DNA of 53,361 nt from Paractinoplanes polyasparticus. GTDB lineage: Bacteria > Actinomycetota > Actinomycetes > Mycobacteriales > Micromonosporaceae. The stretch covers positions 1-53,361 of the forward strand of contig NZ_JAHWFK010000012.1 of the NCBI RefSeq assembly GCF_019710575.1, given 5' to 3'. Shown piece after piece: positions 37,084 through 44,605 of this stretch (within the stretch, counting starts at the first letter, position 1; each line of letters starts with the position of its first letter). Made by a program: the position numbers and the translations under genes. Below the pieces are notes generated by a model. It was given only the letters and a program-made list of their open reading frames with translations. It had not been told where the DNA came from and did not search any database.

Positions 37084-37773
37084 TTATCCGGTGCCGGCCT
37101 TGTACCCGACCCCCCGGACGGTCAGGATGATCTCCGGTCGTTCCGGATCCGGCTCGATCTTGGCGCGCAGCCGCTGCACGTGGACGTTGACCAACCGGGT
37201 GTCGGCGGCGTGCCGGTAACCCCACACCTGCTCGAGCAGCACCTCGCGGGTGAAGACCTGACGTGGCTTGCGGGCCAGGGCCACCAGCAGGTCGAACTCG
37301 AGCGGGGTGAGCTTGACCTCCTCGCTGTCGCGGGCGACGGTGTGCGCCGGCACGTCGATGGTGATCTGGTTGCCGGGCGGGCCGATGGTCAGCATCTCGG
37401 GCGCCGCGTCCTCGCCCCGCCGCAGCCGGGCGCGCATGCGGGCCACCAGCTCCTTGGGCTTGAACGGCTTGACCACGTAGTCGTCGGCGCCCGACTCGAG
37501 GCCGAGGACCACGTCGACCGTGTCGCTCTTGGCGGTCAGCATGACGATCGGAATGCCGGACTCGGCGCGGATCGCCCGGGCCACGTCGATCCCGCTCATG
37601 CCGGGCAGCATCAGGTCGAGCAGCACGATGTCGGGCCGATTTTCCCGGAAGGCGGCCAGAGCGCGTTCCCCGTCGGCCACGAAGGAAGGCAGGAAGCCCT
37701 CGCTCCGCAGGACGATGCCGAGCATCTCGGCCAGCGCTGGATCGTCATCGACGACGAGTACCCGGGCTCTCAT
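37084..37773 (-). CDS. mtrA: Response regulator MtrA
   Basis: 229 residues. The receiver domain has VVDDDP, phosphoacceptor D53 in LLDLMLPGMSG, the conserved Thr in VMLTAKSD and the Lys in VVKPFKPKEL. A C-terminal OmpR-type winged helix (LTPLEFDLLVALARKPRQVFTREVLLEQVWGYRHAADTRLVNVHVQRLRAKI) binds DNA. MtrA is the essential mycobacterial regulator of division and wall genes. I start at ATG 37773; the longer frame from 37872 has no support. A CAATAT box ends eight bases before the ATG, so it is probably leaderless. It is the first gene of mtrA-mtrB-lpqB. Confidence 0.97.
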   Translation of the reverse strand: MRARVLVVDDDPALAEMLGIVLRSEGFLPSFVADGERALAAFRENRPDIVLLDLMLPGMSGIDVARAIRAESGIPIVMLTAKSDTVDVVLGLESGADDYVVKPFKPKELVARMRARLRRGEDAAPEMLTIGPPGNQITIDVPAHTVARDSEEVKLTPLEFDLLVALARKPRQVFTREVLLEQVWGYRHAADTRLVNVHVQRLRAKIEPDPERPEIILTVRGVGYKAGTG

Positions 37774-37889
37774 GCGGTCCAATATTGCACTGTCCTCCCG
37801 AACCCCACGTACCCCGGGGGCGATCTTGCGTAAAACAAGTCTCAGCTTAAGGGACCGGAAGTCGGGATACATGCGGCAGGCCGGACTAA

Positions 37890-37918
37890 AAGGGCGGCCC
37901 CGGCAGGAGGCCGCCCTT
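37890..37918 (-). terminator. Terminator after the DUF397 gene
   Basis: A 10-bp perfect stem (AAGGGCGGCC with its complement) and a 9-base loop, six bp past the DUF397 stop. TTTTAG follows on the minus strand. Confidence 0.8.
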
Positions 37919-37923
37919 CATGG

Positions 37924-38127
37924 TCAGGCGCGGGGCCGGTCGAACTCCCCGTCCCGCACGCCGGCGATGAACCCGGCCCAATTGGTGTCGCCGAACGCGA
38001 GCACCGGGCCGGCGACGTCCTTCGAGTCGCGCATCAGCACGGTCGACGGAACGGTCGCGACCTCGACGCAGTGGCCGGCGGCTCCGCTTCGAGTGCTCTT
38101 GCGCCAGGTGAGAGTGGCGTCCTGCAT
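37924..38127 (-). CDS. DUF397 protein
   Basis: 67 residues matching DUF397: LTWRKSTRSGAAGHCVEVATVPSTVLMRDSKDVAGPVLAFGDTNWAGFIAGVRDGEFD. These small proteins are encoded next to DUF5753-type XRE regulators in actinomycetes and are thought to act with them, possibly like an antitoxin or anti-regulator module. GGGGACCCACG precedes ATG 38127. The DUF5753 regulator ends 41 bp upstream on the same strand, so the pair is co-transcribed. A terminator follows the gene. Confidence 0.93.
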   Translation of the reverse strand: MQDATLTWRKSTRSGAAGHCVEVATVPSTVLMRDSKDVAGPVLAFGDTNWAGFIAGVRDGEFDRPRA

Positions 38128-38168
38128 CGTGGGTCCCCTTCCAGGAGGTTGTGCGCCTCCATTTCAGC

Positions 38169-39029
38169 TCACGATGCGGTCTGAAGGCGGAGCGCTTCCT
38201 CCCTTTCAGCGATGGCCGTTCGGCTCATCTCTGCCGACATCGCGCGTTCCCGCAGGTCGGAGAGGGCATCGCGGTAGACGTCGACATCGGCCGGCTTCAC
38301 CCGGAAGAGACCGCCCGTGAGGCCCTCGCTGTGCACGACCGAGGCCCGCGTGCCCGCCTCGAACTCGAGAACCATGAACGGCTCGGTCATGCCCGCGTGG
38401 GCGCCGGCGGTGAACGGGAGCACCAGGAGCTCGACGCCGGGGCGCTCGCTCGCCTCGATCAGCCGGGCCAGCTGGCGGCGCAGCACCTCGGGGCCGCCGA
38501 CCTCGCGGTGGAGCACGGCCTCGTCGAGAACGATGCGCAGGACCGGGGTGGGGTCGCGGGTCAGCACGGCCTGGCGGGCCATGCGCAGCGCGAGGCGGCG
38601 CTGGATGGTCTCGGCGGCGCCGACATCGGCCCCGACCTCGATCACGGCGCGCGCGTACTCGTCGGTCTGGAGCAGGCCGGGGACGACCTGCGGCTCCCAC
38701 TCGCTGATGAGCACGGCCTCGGCCTCGAGGGCGACATATTCGTCGTACGGGTCGGGGACCGAGGACCGGTAGGGCGCCCACCAGGCGCGGGCGCGGCCCC
38801 GGCGGGCCAGCTCACGGAGGCGGTCACGGTCTTCCACGCGTACGCCGTACGAGGTGAGAAGACGGTCGAGGTCGGGCTCCGTGATGCCGGTGTGCGCCGT
38901 CTCGATGCGGCTCAGCTTCGACTCGGACCAGCCCAGCGCGGTGGCGACATCGGCCGCCCGGCGGTCGGCACGAAGACGGCGCAGCTCGTTCCCGAGCTCG
39001 CGTCGTGCGGTCGACGTCGCCCTAGCCAC
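38169..39029 (-). CDS. XRE family regulator with DUF5753 domain
   Basis: About 286 residues. The N-terminal HTH is RRELGNELRRLRADRRAADVATALGWSESKLSRIETAHTGITEPDLDRLL. The C-terminal DUF5753 domain (YVALEAEAVLISEWEPQVVPGLLQTDEYARAVI, RQAVLTRDPTPVLRIVLDEAVLHREVGGPEVLRRQL) is complete. Members such as Streptomyces BldB-partner type proteins pair with DUF397 proteins, and their ligands are unknown. I choose GTG 39029 because a TATGGT box ends six bases before it (leaderless); GTG 39050 is an alternative start upstream of that box. It heads the DUF397 operon. Confidence 0.9.
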   Translation of the reverse strand: MARATSTARRELGNELRRLRADRRAADVATALGWSESKLSRIETAHTGITEPDLDRLLTSYGVRVEDRDRLRELARRGRARAWWAPYRSSVPDPYDEYVALEAEAVLISEWEPQVVPGLLQTDEYARAVIEVGADVGAAETIQRRLALRMARQAVLTRDPTPVLRIVLDEAVLHREVGGPEVLRRQLARLIEASERPGVELLVLPFTAGAHAGMTEPFMVLEFEAGTRASVVHSEGLTGGLFRVKPADVDVYRDALSDLRERAMSAEMSRTAIAEREEALRLQTAS

Positions 39030-39159
39030 GAGAACACCATAACGGTGCACCCGTCGCTGTCTGCAACTTGCACCCCACCCTATGCACTTGCATGCAGGTC
39101 AGACATCGTGCCGTAATGGAAACGGACCACGGGCTCGGGGTGGCGGCAAACACCACCGA

Positions 39160-39331
39160 CCCGGAAACGGGGCCCGCCCGCATCTCTGCGGACGGGCCCC
39201 GGCCCATGCTTGACCCACCCTGGCGGAACATAGCGAACGGGACGGCGGGCCTGGACCCACCGCCCCGTTCATCCCCCCGGTTTGGTACCGCGCGCGTCCG
39301 TGGGACCCCCCGATCACCAATGACGCTGCGT
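39160..39331 (-). ncRNA. Candidate small RNA upstream of the DUF5753 gene
   Basis: A good minus-strand promoter (39367-39338) points into a gene-free interval and predicts a start near 39331. The transcript would contain a 15-bp hairpin (39235-39270), fully paired on the minus strand with two G-U pairs but mismatched on the plus strand. It would end at a 14-bp hairpin with a GAGA tetraloop (39200-39169) followed by GTTTCC. That gives an RNA of about 170 nt. Two GGGGGG runs lie in its first 60 bases. A short frame inside it has no normal ribosome-binding site. The call is inferred from promoter and structure; the rest of the gap 39030-39439 has no gene. Confidence 0.45.
39169..39200 (-). terminator. 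Intrinsic terminator with GAGA tetraloop
   Basis: A 14-bp stem that pairs completely on the minus strand (one U-G pair), with a GNRA-type loop and GTTTCC after it. It ends either the candidate small RNA or manA read-through. Confidence 0.7.
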
Positions 39332-39337
39332 GTTTAT

Positions 39338-39367
39338 AGATTCACACTCCGCACACATGCCTGTCAA
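39338..39367 (-). promoter_or_regulatory. Minus-strand promoter with consensus -35
   Basis: TTGACA (39367-39362), 18 bp, then GAATCT (39343-39338). It lies in the AT-rich part of the manA-DUF5753 gap. No gene starts within 300 bp downstream. Confidence 0.55.
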
Positions 39368-39439
39368 GCAAATCCGGAAATTTCCTATTTTGAAGGGGTT
39401 CACGCGTAGCCAGCCGGTGCGCAGAAGCGGGGAGCGGGA

Positions 39440-40627
39440 TCAGGCGGGGACGGCAGCCACGAAGGCCTGGCCGGTGCCGGCCACCTTGATGGCGCCGGCG
39501 CCGGCCGAGGCGTAGGCGGCCGTGCCGGGCGTCAGCTCGACCGGGGTGCCGTCCACGCTCTCCCCCACGAAGACGTCCCCCGCCGTGGCCAGGATGATGC
39601 GCGGGCCCGTGGCGGGCACCTCGACGGGCGGACGGGCGCCGTCGAGCTCGACCCGCAGCAGCTGGAAGTCGGGAATCGGCACCGGCCAGGCGGAGACGCC
39701 CGGGGCGACCTCGGTGCTGCGCAGGATCGGGTCGTCGAGGACCTCGAAGCGCAGCACATTGAGCAGCTCGTCCACGTCGACCCGCTTGGGCGTCAGGCCC
39801 CCGCGCAGCACGTTGTCGCTGGCCGCCATCAGCTCGACGCCGGCGCCCCGCAGGTAGGCGTGCAGGTTGCCGGCGGGCATCCAGATCGCCTCGCCCGGAG
39901 CCAGGCGCACGTGGTTGAGCAGCAGCGCCACCAGCACGCCGGGGTCGCCCGGATAGTGCTGAGCCAGATCGGCCGCCAGCGCCAGCGAGGCCGCCTGCGG
40001 GTGGTGGCTGCCGGCTCGCTGGGCTGCCGCCGCGACCACGCCGCCCAGCTGGTCACGGCCGTCCGCGGGCCACGTCAGCAGGCTCCGCACGGCGGTGCGC
40101 AGATCTCCGCCACGCAGCGCCTCGACCACCGGGGCCAGCGACGCGAGGCCGAACGCGTCCAGCGCCTCGGCCGCGACGGCGGGCTCACGGAAGCCGCACA
40201 GCGCCTCGAACGGTGTGATCGCCACCAGCATCTCGGGCTTGTGGTTGGCGTCGGTGTAGTTCCTGGGCAAGCTGGAATCGGCCTCCTGCCGGGCGTACGC
40301 CTGCTTCGCGTACTCCAGGTCGGGGTGCGCCTGCAGCGACAGCGGCGCCGCCGCCGCCAGTACCTTGAGCAGGAAGGGCAGGCGCGGCCCGAACGCCTCG
40401 AGCACCGGCTCGCCCAGCTGGCCCTTGGGGTCGCCCGCGATGAGCGCCTCCAGGCTGACGGGCCCGTCCTTGGCGGCGACTGTGGCCGGGTCGCCCGGGT
40501 GGGCGCCCAGCCACAGTTCAGCCTCCGGCTCGTCGGTGGGGGCGGGCCGGCCCTGAAGCTCGGCGATGAGGGTGCGGGAGCCCCAGGCGTACGGGCGGAC
40601 GACCCCGGTCAGCGGAAGAACGCTCAT
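39440..40627 (-). CDS. manA: Mannose-6-phosphate isomerase, class I
   Basis: 395 residues. Zinc-binding regions are present (LSLQAHPDLEYA, NHKPEMLVAITPFEALCGFR, PAGNLHAYLRGAGVELMAASDNVLRGGLTPKRVDVDEL). It interconverts fructose-6-phosphate and mannose-6-phosphate; with ManB it leads to GDP-mannose for wall mannolipids and possibly the exopolysaccharide. The N-terminus (LTGVVRPYAWGSRTLIAELQGRP) is that of actinobacterial ManA. TAGTTT ends seven bases before ATG 40627, so it may be leaderless despite lying only 10 bp after the CDF gene. No terminator directly follows; two hairpins lie 170-270 bp downstream. Confidence 0.95.
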   Translation of the reverse strand: MSVLPLTGVVRPYAWGSRTLIAELQGRPAPTDEPEAELWLGAHPGDPATVAAKDGPVSLEALIAGDPKGQLGEPVLEAFGPRLPFLLKVLAAAAPLSLQAHPDLEYAKQAYARQEADSSLPRNYTDANHKPEMLVAITPFEALCGFREPAVAAEALDAFGLASLAPVVEALRGGDLRTAVRSLLTWPADGRDQLGGVVAAAAQRAGSHHPQAASLALAADLAQHYPGDPGVLVALLLNHVRLAPGEAIWMPAGNLHAYLRGAGVELMAASDNVLRGGLTPKRVDVDELLNVLRFEVLDDPILRSTEVAPGVSAWPVPIPDFQLLRVELDGARPPVEVPATGPRIILATAGDVFVGESVDGTPVELTPGTAAYASAGAGAIKVAGTGQAFVAAVPA

Positions 40628-40637
40628 GGTCGTGAAA

Positions 40638-41576
40638 CTACCCGGGCGTGACCGTCGACTCTGCCGGACGGTAGATGTCCGGCTCGATGTAGATCACCCG
40701 GGCGATCGGCACCGCCTCGCGGATGCGGATCTCGGTCTCGTCGATGTGGCGGGCCACCTCGTCGGCCCGCTCCGAACCCGGCACGGCGATCTTGACGGCG
40801 ACCAGGAGCTCCTCCGGCCCCAGGTGCAGCGTCTTCATGTGGATGATCCGCTCGATGCCCTCGCCGGCCAGCACGGCCGCTTCGATGCGCCGGGTGGCCT
40901 CGGGGTCGGCGCCCTCGCCCAGCAGCAGGCTCTTCGTCTCGACAGCCAGGATCGCCGCGATGCCGACCAGCAGCAGGCCGATGGCCGCGGTGCCCACGCC
41001 GTCCCAGACGCCGTTCCCGGTGATCAGGGTCAGCGCCACACCGAAGAACGCGAAGATCAGGCCGAGCAGCGCGCCCGAGTCCTCGAGCAGCACCACCGGC
41101 AGTTCGGGCGCCTTGGCCCGGCGCACGAAGTCGACCCAGGACGTGTTGCCCCGGGTGCGGTTGGACTCTCTGATCGCCGTCCGGAACGAATAGGTCTCGA
41201 GTCCGATCGCGAACAGCAGCACGACGATCGGCACCCACTGCCAGCTCTCGATGGGATGCGGCTCACTGATCTTGTGCCACGCCTCGTAGAGCGCGAACAG
41301 ACCACCCAGGCTGAACAGCACGATCGAGACGATGAACGCGTAGATGTAGCGCTCGCGCCCGTATCCGAACGGGTGTTCCGGGGTGGCCTGCTTCTTCGCC
41401 CGCTTGCCCCCGAGCAGCAGCAGAAGCTGGTTGCCGGAGTCTGCGACCGAGTGGATCGACTCCGCCAGCATGGACGACGAGCTGGTCAGCAACCAGGCCA
41501 CGAACTTGGTGGCGGCGATGCCCAGGTTCGCGACGAGCGCCGCCACGATCGCCTTGGTCCCACCTTCAGCGCTCAT
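40638..41576 (-). CDS. Cation diffusion facilitator (CDF) transporter
   Basis: 312 residues with about six membrane helices. The metal-site motifs are IHSVADSGNQ in helix 2 and the Asp in GNGVWDGVGTAAIG in helix 5. The C-terminal cytoplasmic domain (GEGIERIIHMKTLHLGPEELLVAVKIAVPGSERADEVARHIDETEIRIREAVP) is the metal-sensing CDF dimer domain. It exports divalent metal (Zn, Fe or Mn) in exchange for protons. ATG 41576 has GTAGGGG directly upstream. It lies between the SIS isomerase and manA in the mannose operon region, and its stop codon TAG forms part of the manA -10 box. Confidence 0.92.
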   Translation of the reverse strand: MSAEGGTKAIVAALVANLGIAATKFVAWLLTSSSSMLAESIHSVADSGNQLLLLLGGKRAKKQATPEHPFGYGRERYIYAFIVSIVLFSLGGLFALYEAWHKISEPHPIESWQWVPIVVLLFAIGLETYSFRTAIRESNRTRGNTSWVDFVRRAKAPELPVVLLEDSGALLGLIFAFFGVALTLITGNGVWDGVGTAAIGLLLVGIAAILAVETKSLLLGEGADPEATRRIEAAVLAGEGIERIIHMKTLHLGPEELLVAVKIAVPGSERADEVARHIDETEIRIREAVPIARVIYIEPDIYRPAESTVTPG

Positions 41577-41610
41577 ACCCCTACCCCGCAGTGACGTCCG
41601 CCGGAAGCGG

Positions 41611-42837
41611 TCACTGCATTCCCTCGGGCAACGGGTTTGAAAGCTCTTTCATCTCACTGATTGCCGGCACAGCCATCGGGTCGAGCCCGTGCGCGAGGGC
41701 CAGATAGAGCGAGGCGAAGTCGGGCACCGCGGTGAGCGAGGCGAGCCGCTCGATCGCGGAGCCACCCTCGGCGGTGAGCACGTCGCAGCGCACGCCCCGG
41801 CGCTCGGCCAGCGTCTGTACCGCGTCGGCCCGGCGTTCCTCGACGGCGACCGGCTCGTCCGCGTCCTCCTCGGGGTTGAGCCCGCCGTCGCGGAACAGCA
41901 CGAGACGCAGACGGGTCGCGTCGGTCTCTTCCGTGTCGGAGTCGGCGAAGATGTCGCGGGACGACTCGGCGAGCCCGCCGAACACGCCGTCGAGCAGGCC
42001 CACCCGGCCCCGGCCGGCCTCGCCCAGCGCGCCCGCCATCACCGGATAGCGGGCGTTCGCGGCGAGCGTGTCGGCGAAGCGACGGGCGGCCACGGTGGCC
42101 AGCGGGGAGGAACCCCAGACGATCGGGATCGAGCCGGCCAGACCCAGCGCCAGCGCCTTGGCCGGGTTGACGAACGAGTCGGCGCCGGGACGGCAGCGCT
42201 CGGCGTCGGCGTCGAGCCGGGTCGCGGTCTCGGCCAGGTCGGCCTCGTTGACCTTGACCAGGCCGATCGCGCGGGCGGCGAGCAGCACCGGCACGGCGAG
42301 CCCCCACAGGCTTGCCCGGGCGGGTGCGCGGCGGGGAACCGCGAAGAACGGCGCGCGGGCCCGAGCGGCCATCGCCTCGAGCTCGGAATCGGGGTTGCCC
42401 ACGGCGACCAGGCGGGCGCCGCGACGGGCTGCCGCCTCGGCCGCGGCCAGGGCTTCGGGACTGCGGCCGGAGGCGGAGACAGCGATGACCACGTCGGCCG
42501 CCCCGACCCAGCCGGGCAGGCCGGGGCTGCGGTGGCCGATGATCGGCACCGGGCAGCGCGGGCCGGCCACAGTCGACAGGATGCTGCCGGTGAGGCCGGC
42601 CGTGCCGATGCCGGCGACGACAACGGCGCGGGGCCGGCCCTCGTCAGCCAGCATGCTGAGGTCGGTCTCGGCGGCCAGCGCGGCCGCCTCGCGTACCTGG
42701 GCGCCGGCCGACGCCGTGGCCCGCAGCATGCCGCCCGGGTCGTTGGCCAGCATCGACTTCTCGTCGTCGAGCAGGGACTCGTCGGCGTGCCGGTGCCCGG
42801 CGACGCCGGCCGTGCCACCCTCGAGCGGGCCCGCCAT
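41611..42837 (-). CDS. SIS-domain phosphosugar isomerase-like protein (bifunctional PGI/PMI type)
   Basis: 408 residues. The SIS fold shows in AVVVAGIGTAGLTGSILSTVAG, VVIAVSASGRSPEALAAAEAA and VAVGNPDSELEAMA, with the C-terminal bactPGI_C region (PIVWGSSPLATVAARRFADTLAANARYPVMAGALGE). It matches the protein next to manB in mycobacteria. True isomerase activity is uncertain, because members at this locus often miss catalytic residues. A role in the mannose pathway is inferred from position. The ATG overlaps the Trm112-like stop by one base (TGATG). Confidence 0.85.
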   Translation of the reverse strand: MAGPLEGGTAGVAGHRHADESLLDDEKSMLANDPGGMLRATASAGAQVREAAALAAETDLSMLADEGRPRAVVVAGIGTAGLTGSILSTVAGPRCPVPIIGHRSPGLPGWVGAADVVIAVSASGRSPEALAAAEAAARRGARLVAVGNPDSELEAMAARARAPFFAVPRRAPARASLWGLAVPVLLAARAIGLVKVNEADLAETATRLDADAERCRPGADSFVNPAKALALGLAGSIPIVWGSSPLATVAARRFADTLAANARYPVMAGALGEAGRGRVGLLDGVFGGLAESSRDIFADSDTEETDATRLRLVLFRDGGLNPEEDADEPVAVEERRADAVQTLAERRGVRCDVLTAEGGSAIERLASLTAVPDFASLYLALAHGLDPMAVPAISEMKELSNPLPEGMQ

Positions 42838-43037
42838 CAGGCCACCCCGCCCGGGCCGGAGCCGTCGCCGGGCCGGCGCGCTTCGTCGAGCAACAGCACC
42901 GGGATGTCGTCGCGGATGTCGAAGATGCGCCCACACTCGGTGCAGGTGAGGGTCTGCGCGTCGGCGTCGTGGGTGAGCGGCGCGTGATGCGTGTCCGGAC
43001 AGGCCAGAATGTCCAACAGCTGGGGATCGAGGGCCAC
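42837..43037 (-). CDS. Trm112 family protein
   Basis: 66 residues. ALDPQLLDILACPDTHHAPL, then TLTCTECGRIFDIRDDIPVLLLDEARRP, which is the Trm112/YcaR zinc-ribbon fold. The second knuckle is intact (CTEC), but the first has only one Cys followed by DTHH, so His may replace the missing ligand. Eukaryotic Trm112 activates methyltransferases; bacterial members are uncharacterised. AGAAGGAG lies at good spacing before GTG 43037. It is coupled to the SIS-domain gene and lies just after manB. Confidence 0.9.
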   Translation of the reverse strand: MALDPQLLDILACPDTHHAPLTHDADAQTLTCTECGRIFDIRDDIPVLLLDEARRPGDGSGPGGVA

Positions 43038-43081
43038 CGCGCGGCTCCTTCTAGATATGCGGGCGTTACTGCGACCTGATC

Positions 43082-44461
43082 CTAACTACGGACGATGGCG
43101 AGCACTTCGTCGCGCAGGGATGCCATGCGGTCGGGCTTGGGGGCCTCGACGTTGAGCCGCAGTAACGGCTCGGTGTTGGACGCGCGCAGGTTGAACCAGG
43201 CGCCGTCGGGCAGCTGCACGGTGAGACCGTCGAGCTCGTCGAAGCCGGCCCCCGCGAAGTGGGCCCGCACCTCGGCGGTCTTGGCGGCGGCGTCGGCCAC
43301 CGTGGAGTTGATCTCGCCGGAGGCGCTGTAGCGCTCGTACTCGGCGGCGAACTCGGACAACGGCCTGTCCTGGCCGCCGAGCGCGGCGAGCACGTGCATC
43401 GCCGCGAGCATGCCGGTGTCGGCGAACCAGAAGTCCCGGAAGTAGTAGTGCGCCGAGTGCTCGCCGCCGAAGACCGCGTTCGACCGGGCCATCTCGGCCT
43501 TGATGAACGAGTGGCCGACCCGGCTGCGCACCGGCGTGCCGCCCGCCTCGGTGATGATCTCGGGCACCGCGTGCGAGGTGATCAGGTTGTGGATGACCGT
43601 GCTGCCGGGGAACTTGGCCAGCTCGCGCCGGGCGACGAGGGCGGTGATCGCTGAGGGCGAGACCGGGTCGCCCTTCTCGTCGATGATGAAGCAGCGGTCG
43701 GCGTCGCCGTCGAACGCGACGCCGATGTCGGCGCCCTGCTCGCGGATGGCGTTCTGCAGGTCGACCACGTTCTTGGGGTCGAGCGGGTTGGCCTCGTGGT
43801 TGGGGAACGAGCCGTCGAGCTCGAAGTACATCGGCACGATTTCGAGCGGCAGTGCGGGCAGCACCTGGTCGCCCAGCACGGCGGGGACGGTGTAGCCGCC
43901 CATGCCGTTGCCCGCGTCGACGATGACCTTGAGCGGCCGGATGCCGGACAGGTCGACCAGCGAGCGCAGATGGGCCGCGTAGGCGCCGAGCAGGTCGCGC
44001 GTCTCGAGCCGGGACGGGCCGTCGGCCTCGGCGTTCAGGTCTTTGAGCAGGGCCTCGGCGCGCTGCCGGACGACCGCGAGGCCGCTGTCCTGGCCGACCG
44101 GCTTGGCACCGGCGCGGCACAGCTTGATGCCGTTGTATTGAGCCGGGTTGTGGCTGGCGGTGAACATGGCGCCGGGCAGGCCCAGCGAGCCGGACGCGTA
44201 GTAGAGCTCGTCGGTCGAGGCCAGGCCGATGGAGACGACCGCGGCGCCGGCGGCGTTGGCGCCCCGGGCGAACGCGGCGGCCAGGCCGGGGCCGGATTCC
44301 CGCATGTCGTGCGCGGTCACGATCTCGTCGGCGTTGTCGCCCGACTCGCGCAACATCTCGACGAACGCGGTGCCGAGAGCCCGGGCAACCGCCTCGTCGA
44401 ACTGGTCCGGGACGACTCCCCGAACGTCGTACGCCTTGACGATCTTGGACAGATCAGACAC
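43082..44461 (-). CDS. manB: Phosphomannomutase/phosphoglucomutase
   Basis: 459 residues. The phosphoserine loop is TASHNPAQYNG (S103), the metal-binding loop is GVAFDGDADRCF, the sugar-binding loop is FGGEHSAHYYF, and the phosphate loop is RASNTEPLLRL. It converts mannose-6-phosphate to mannose-1-phosphate for GDP-mannose. GGGGGAGCA precedes GTG 44461. It is the first gene of the manB-Trm112-SIS-CDF-manA run, divergent from the GAF-type regulator. The length is normal and all domains are present. Confidence 0.96.
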   Translation of the reverse strand: MSDLSKIVKAYDVRGVVPDQFDEAVARALGTAFVEMLRESGDNADEIVTAHDMRESGPGLAAAFARGANAAGAAVVSIGLASTDELYYASGSLGLPGAMFTASHNPAQYNGIKLCRAGAKPVGQDSGLAVVRQRAEALLKDLNAEADGPSRLETRDLLGAYAAHLRSLVDLSGIRPLKVIVDAGNGMGGYTVPAVLGDQVLPALPLEIVPMYFELDGSFPNHEANPLDPKNVVDLQNAIREQGADIGVAFDGDADRCFIIDEKGDPVSPSAITALVARRELAKFPGSTVIHNLITSHAVPEIITEAGGTPVRSRVGHSFIKAEMARSNAVFGGEHSAHYYFRDFWFADTGMLAAMHVLAALGGQDRPLSEFAAEYERYSASGEINSTVADAAAKTAEVRAHFAGAGFDELDGLTVQLPDGAWFNLRASNTEPLLRLNVEAPKPDRMASLRDEVLAIVRS

Positions 44462-44605
44462 TGCTCCCCCTCGAGCCCGTCGCCGGTGACCCGCCGAGAT
44501 TACCGGAGGCAGGAGAACGGCATATCAGCAACGATGCAGCGTCAGCCGAACAAAGCTTGTCGTCGAGCGTGATGGGGGTCACGATGGGGGTCTGGAGGTG
44601 CCTCC

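Noticed and set aside
39230..39330. Two CCCCCC runs on the plus strand, as in the actinobacterial 6C RNA
   Set aside because: The bases flanking each C run do not form stems that would place the runs in hairpin loops. The minus strand gives the better structures.
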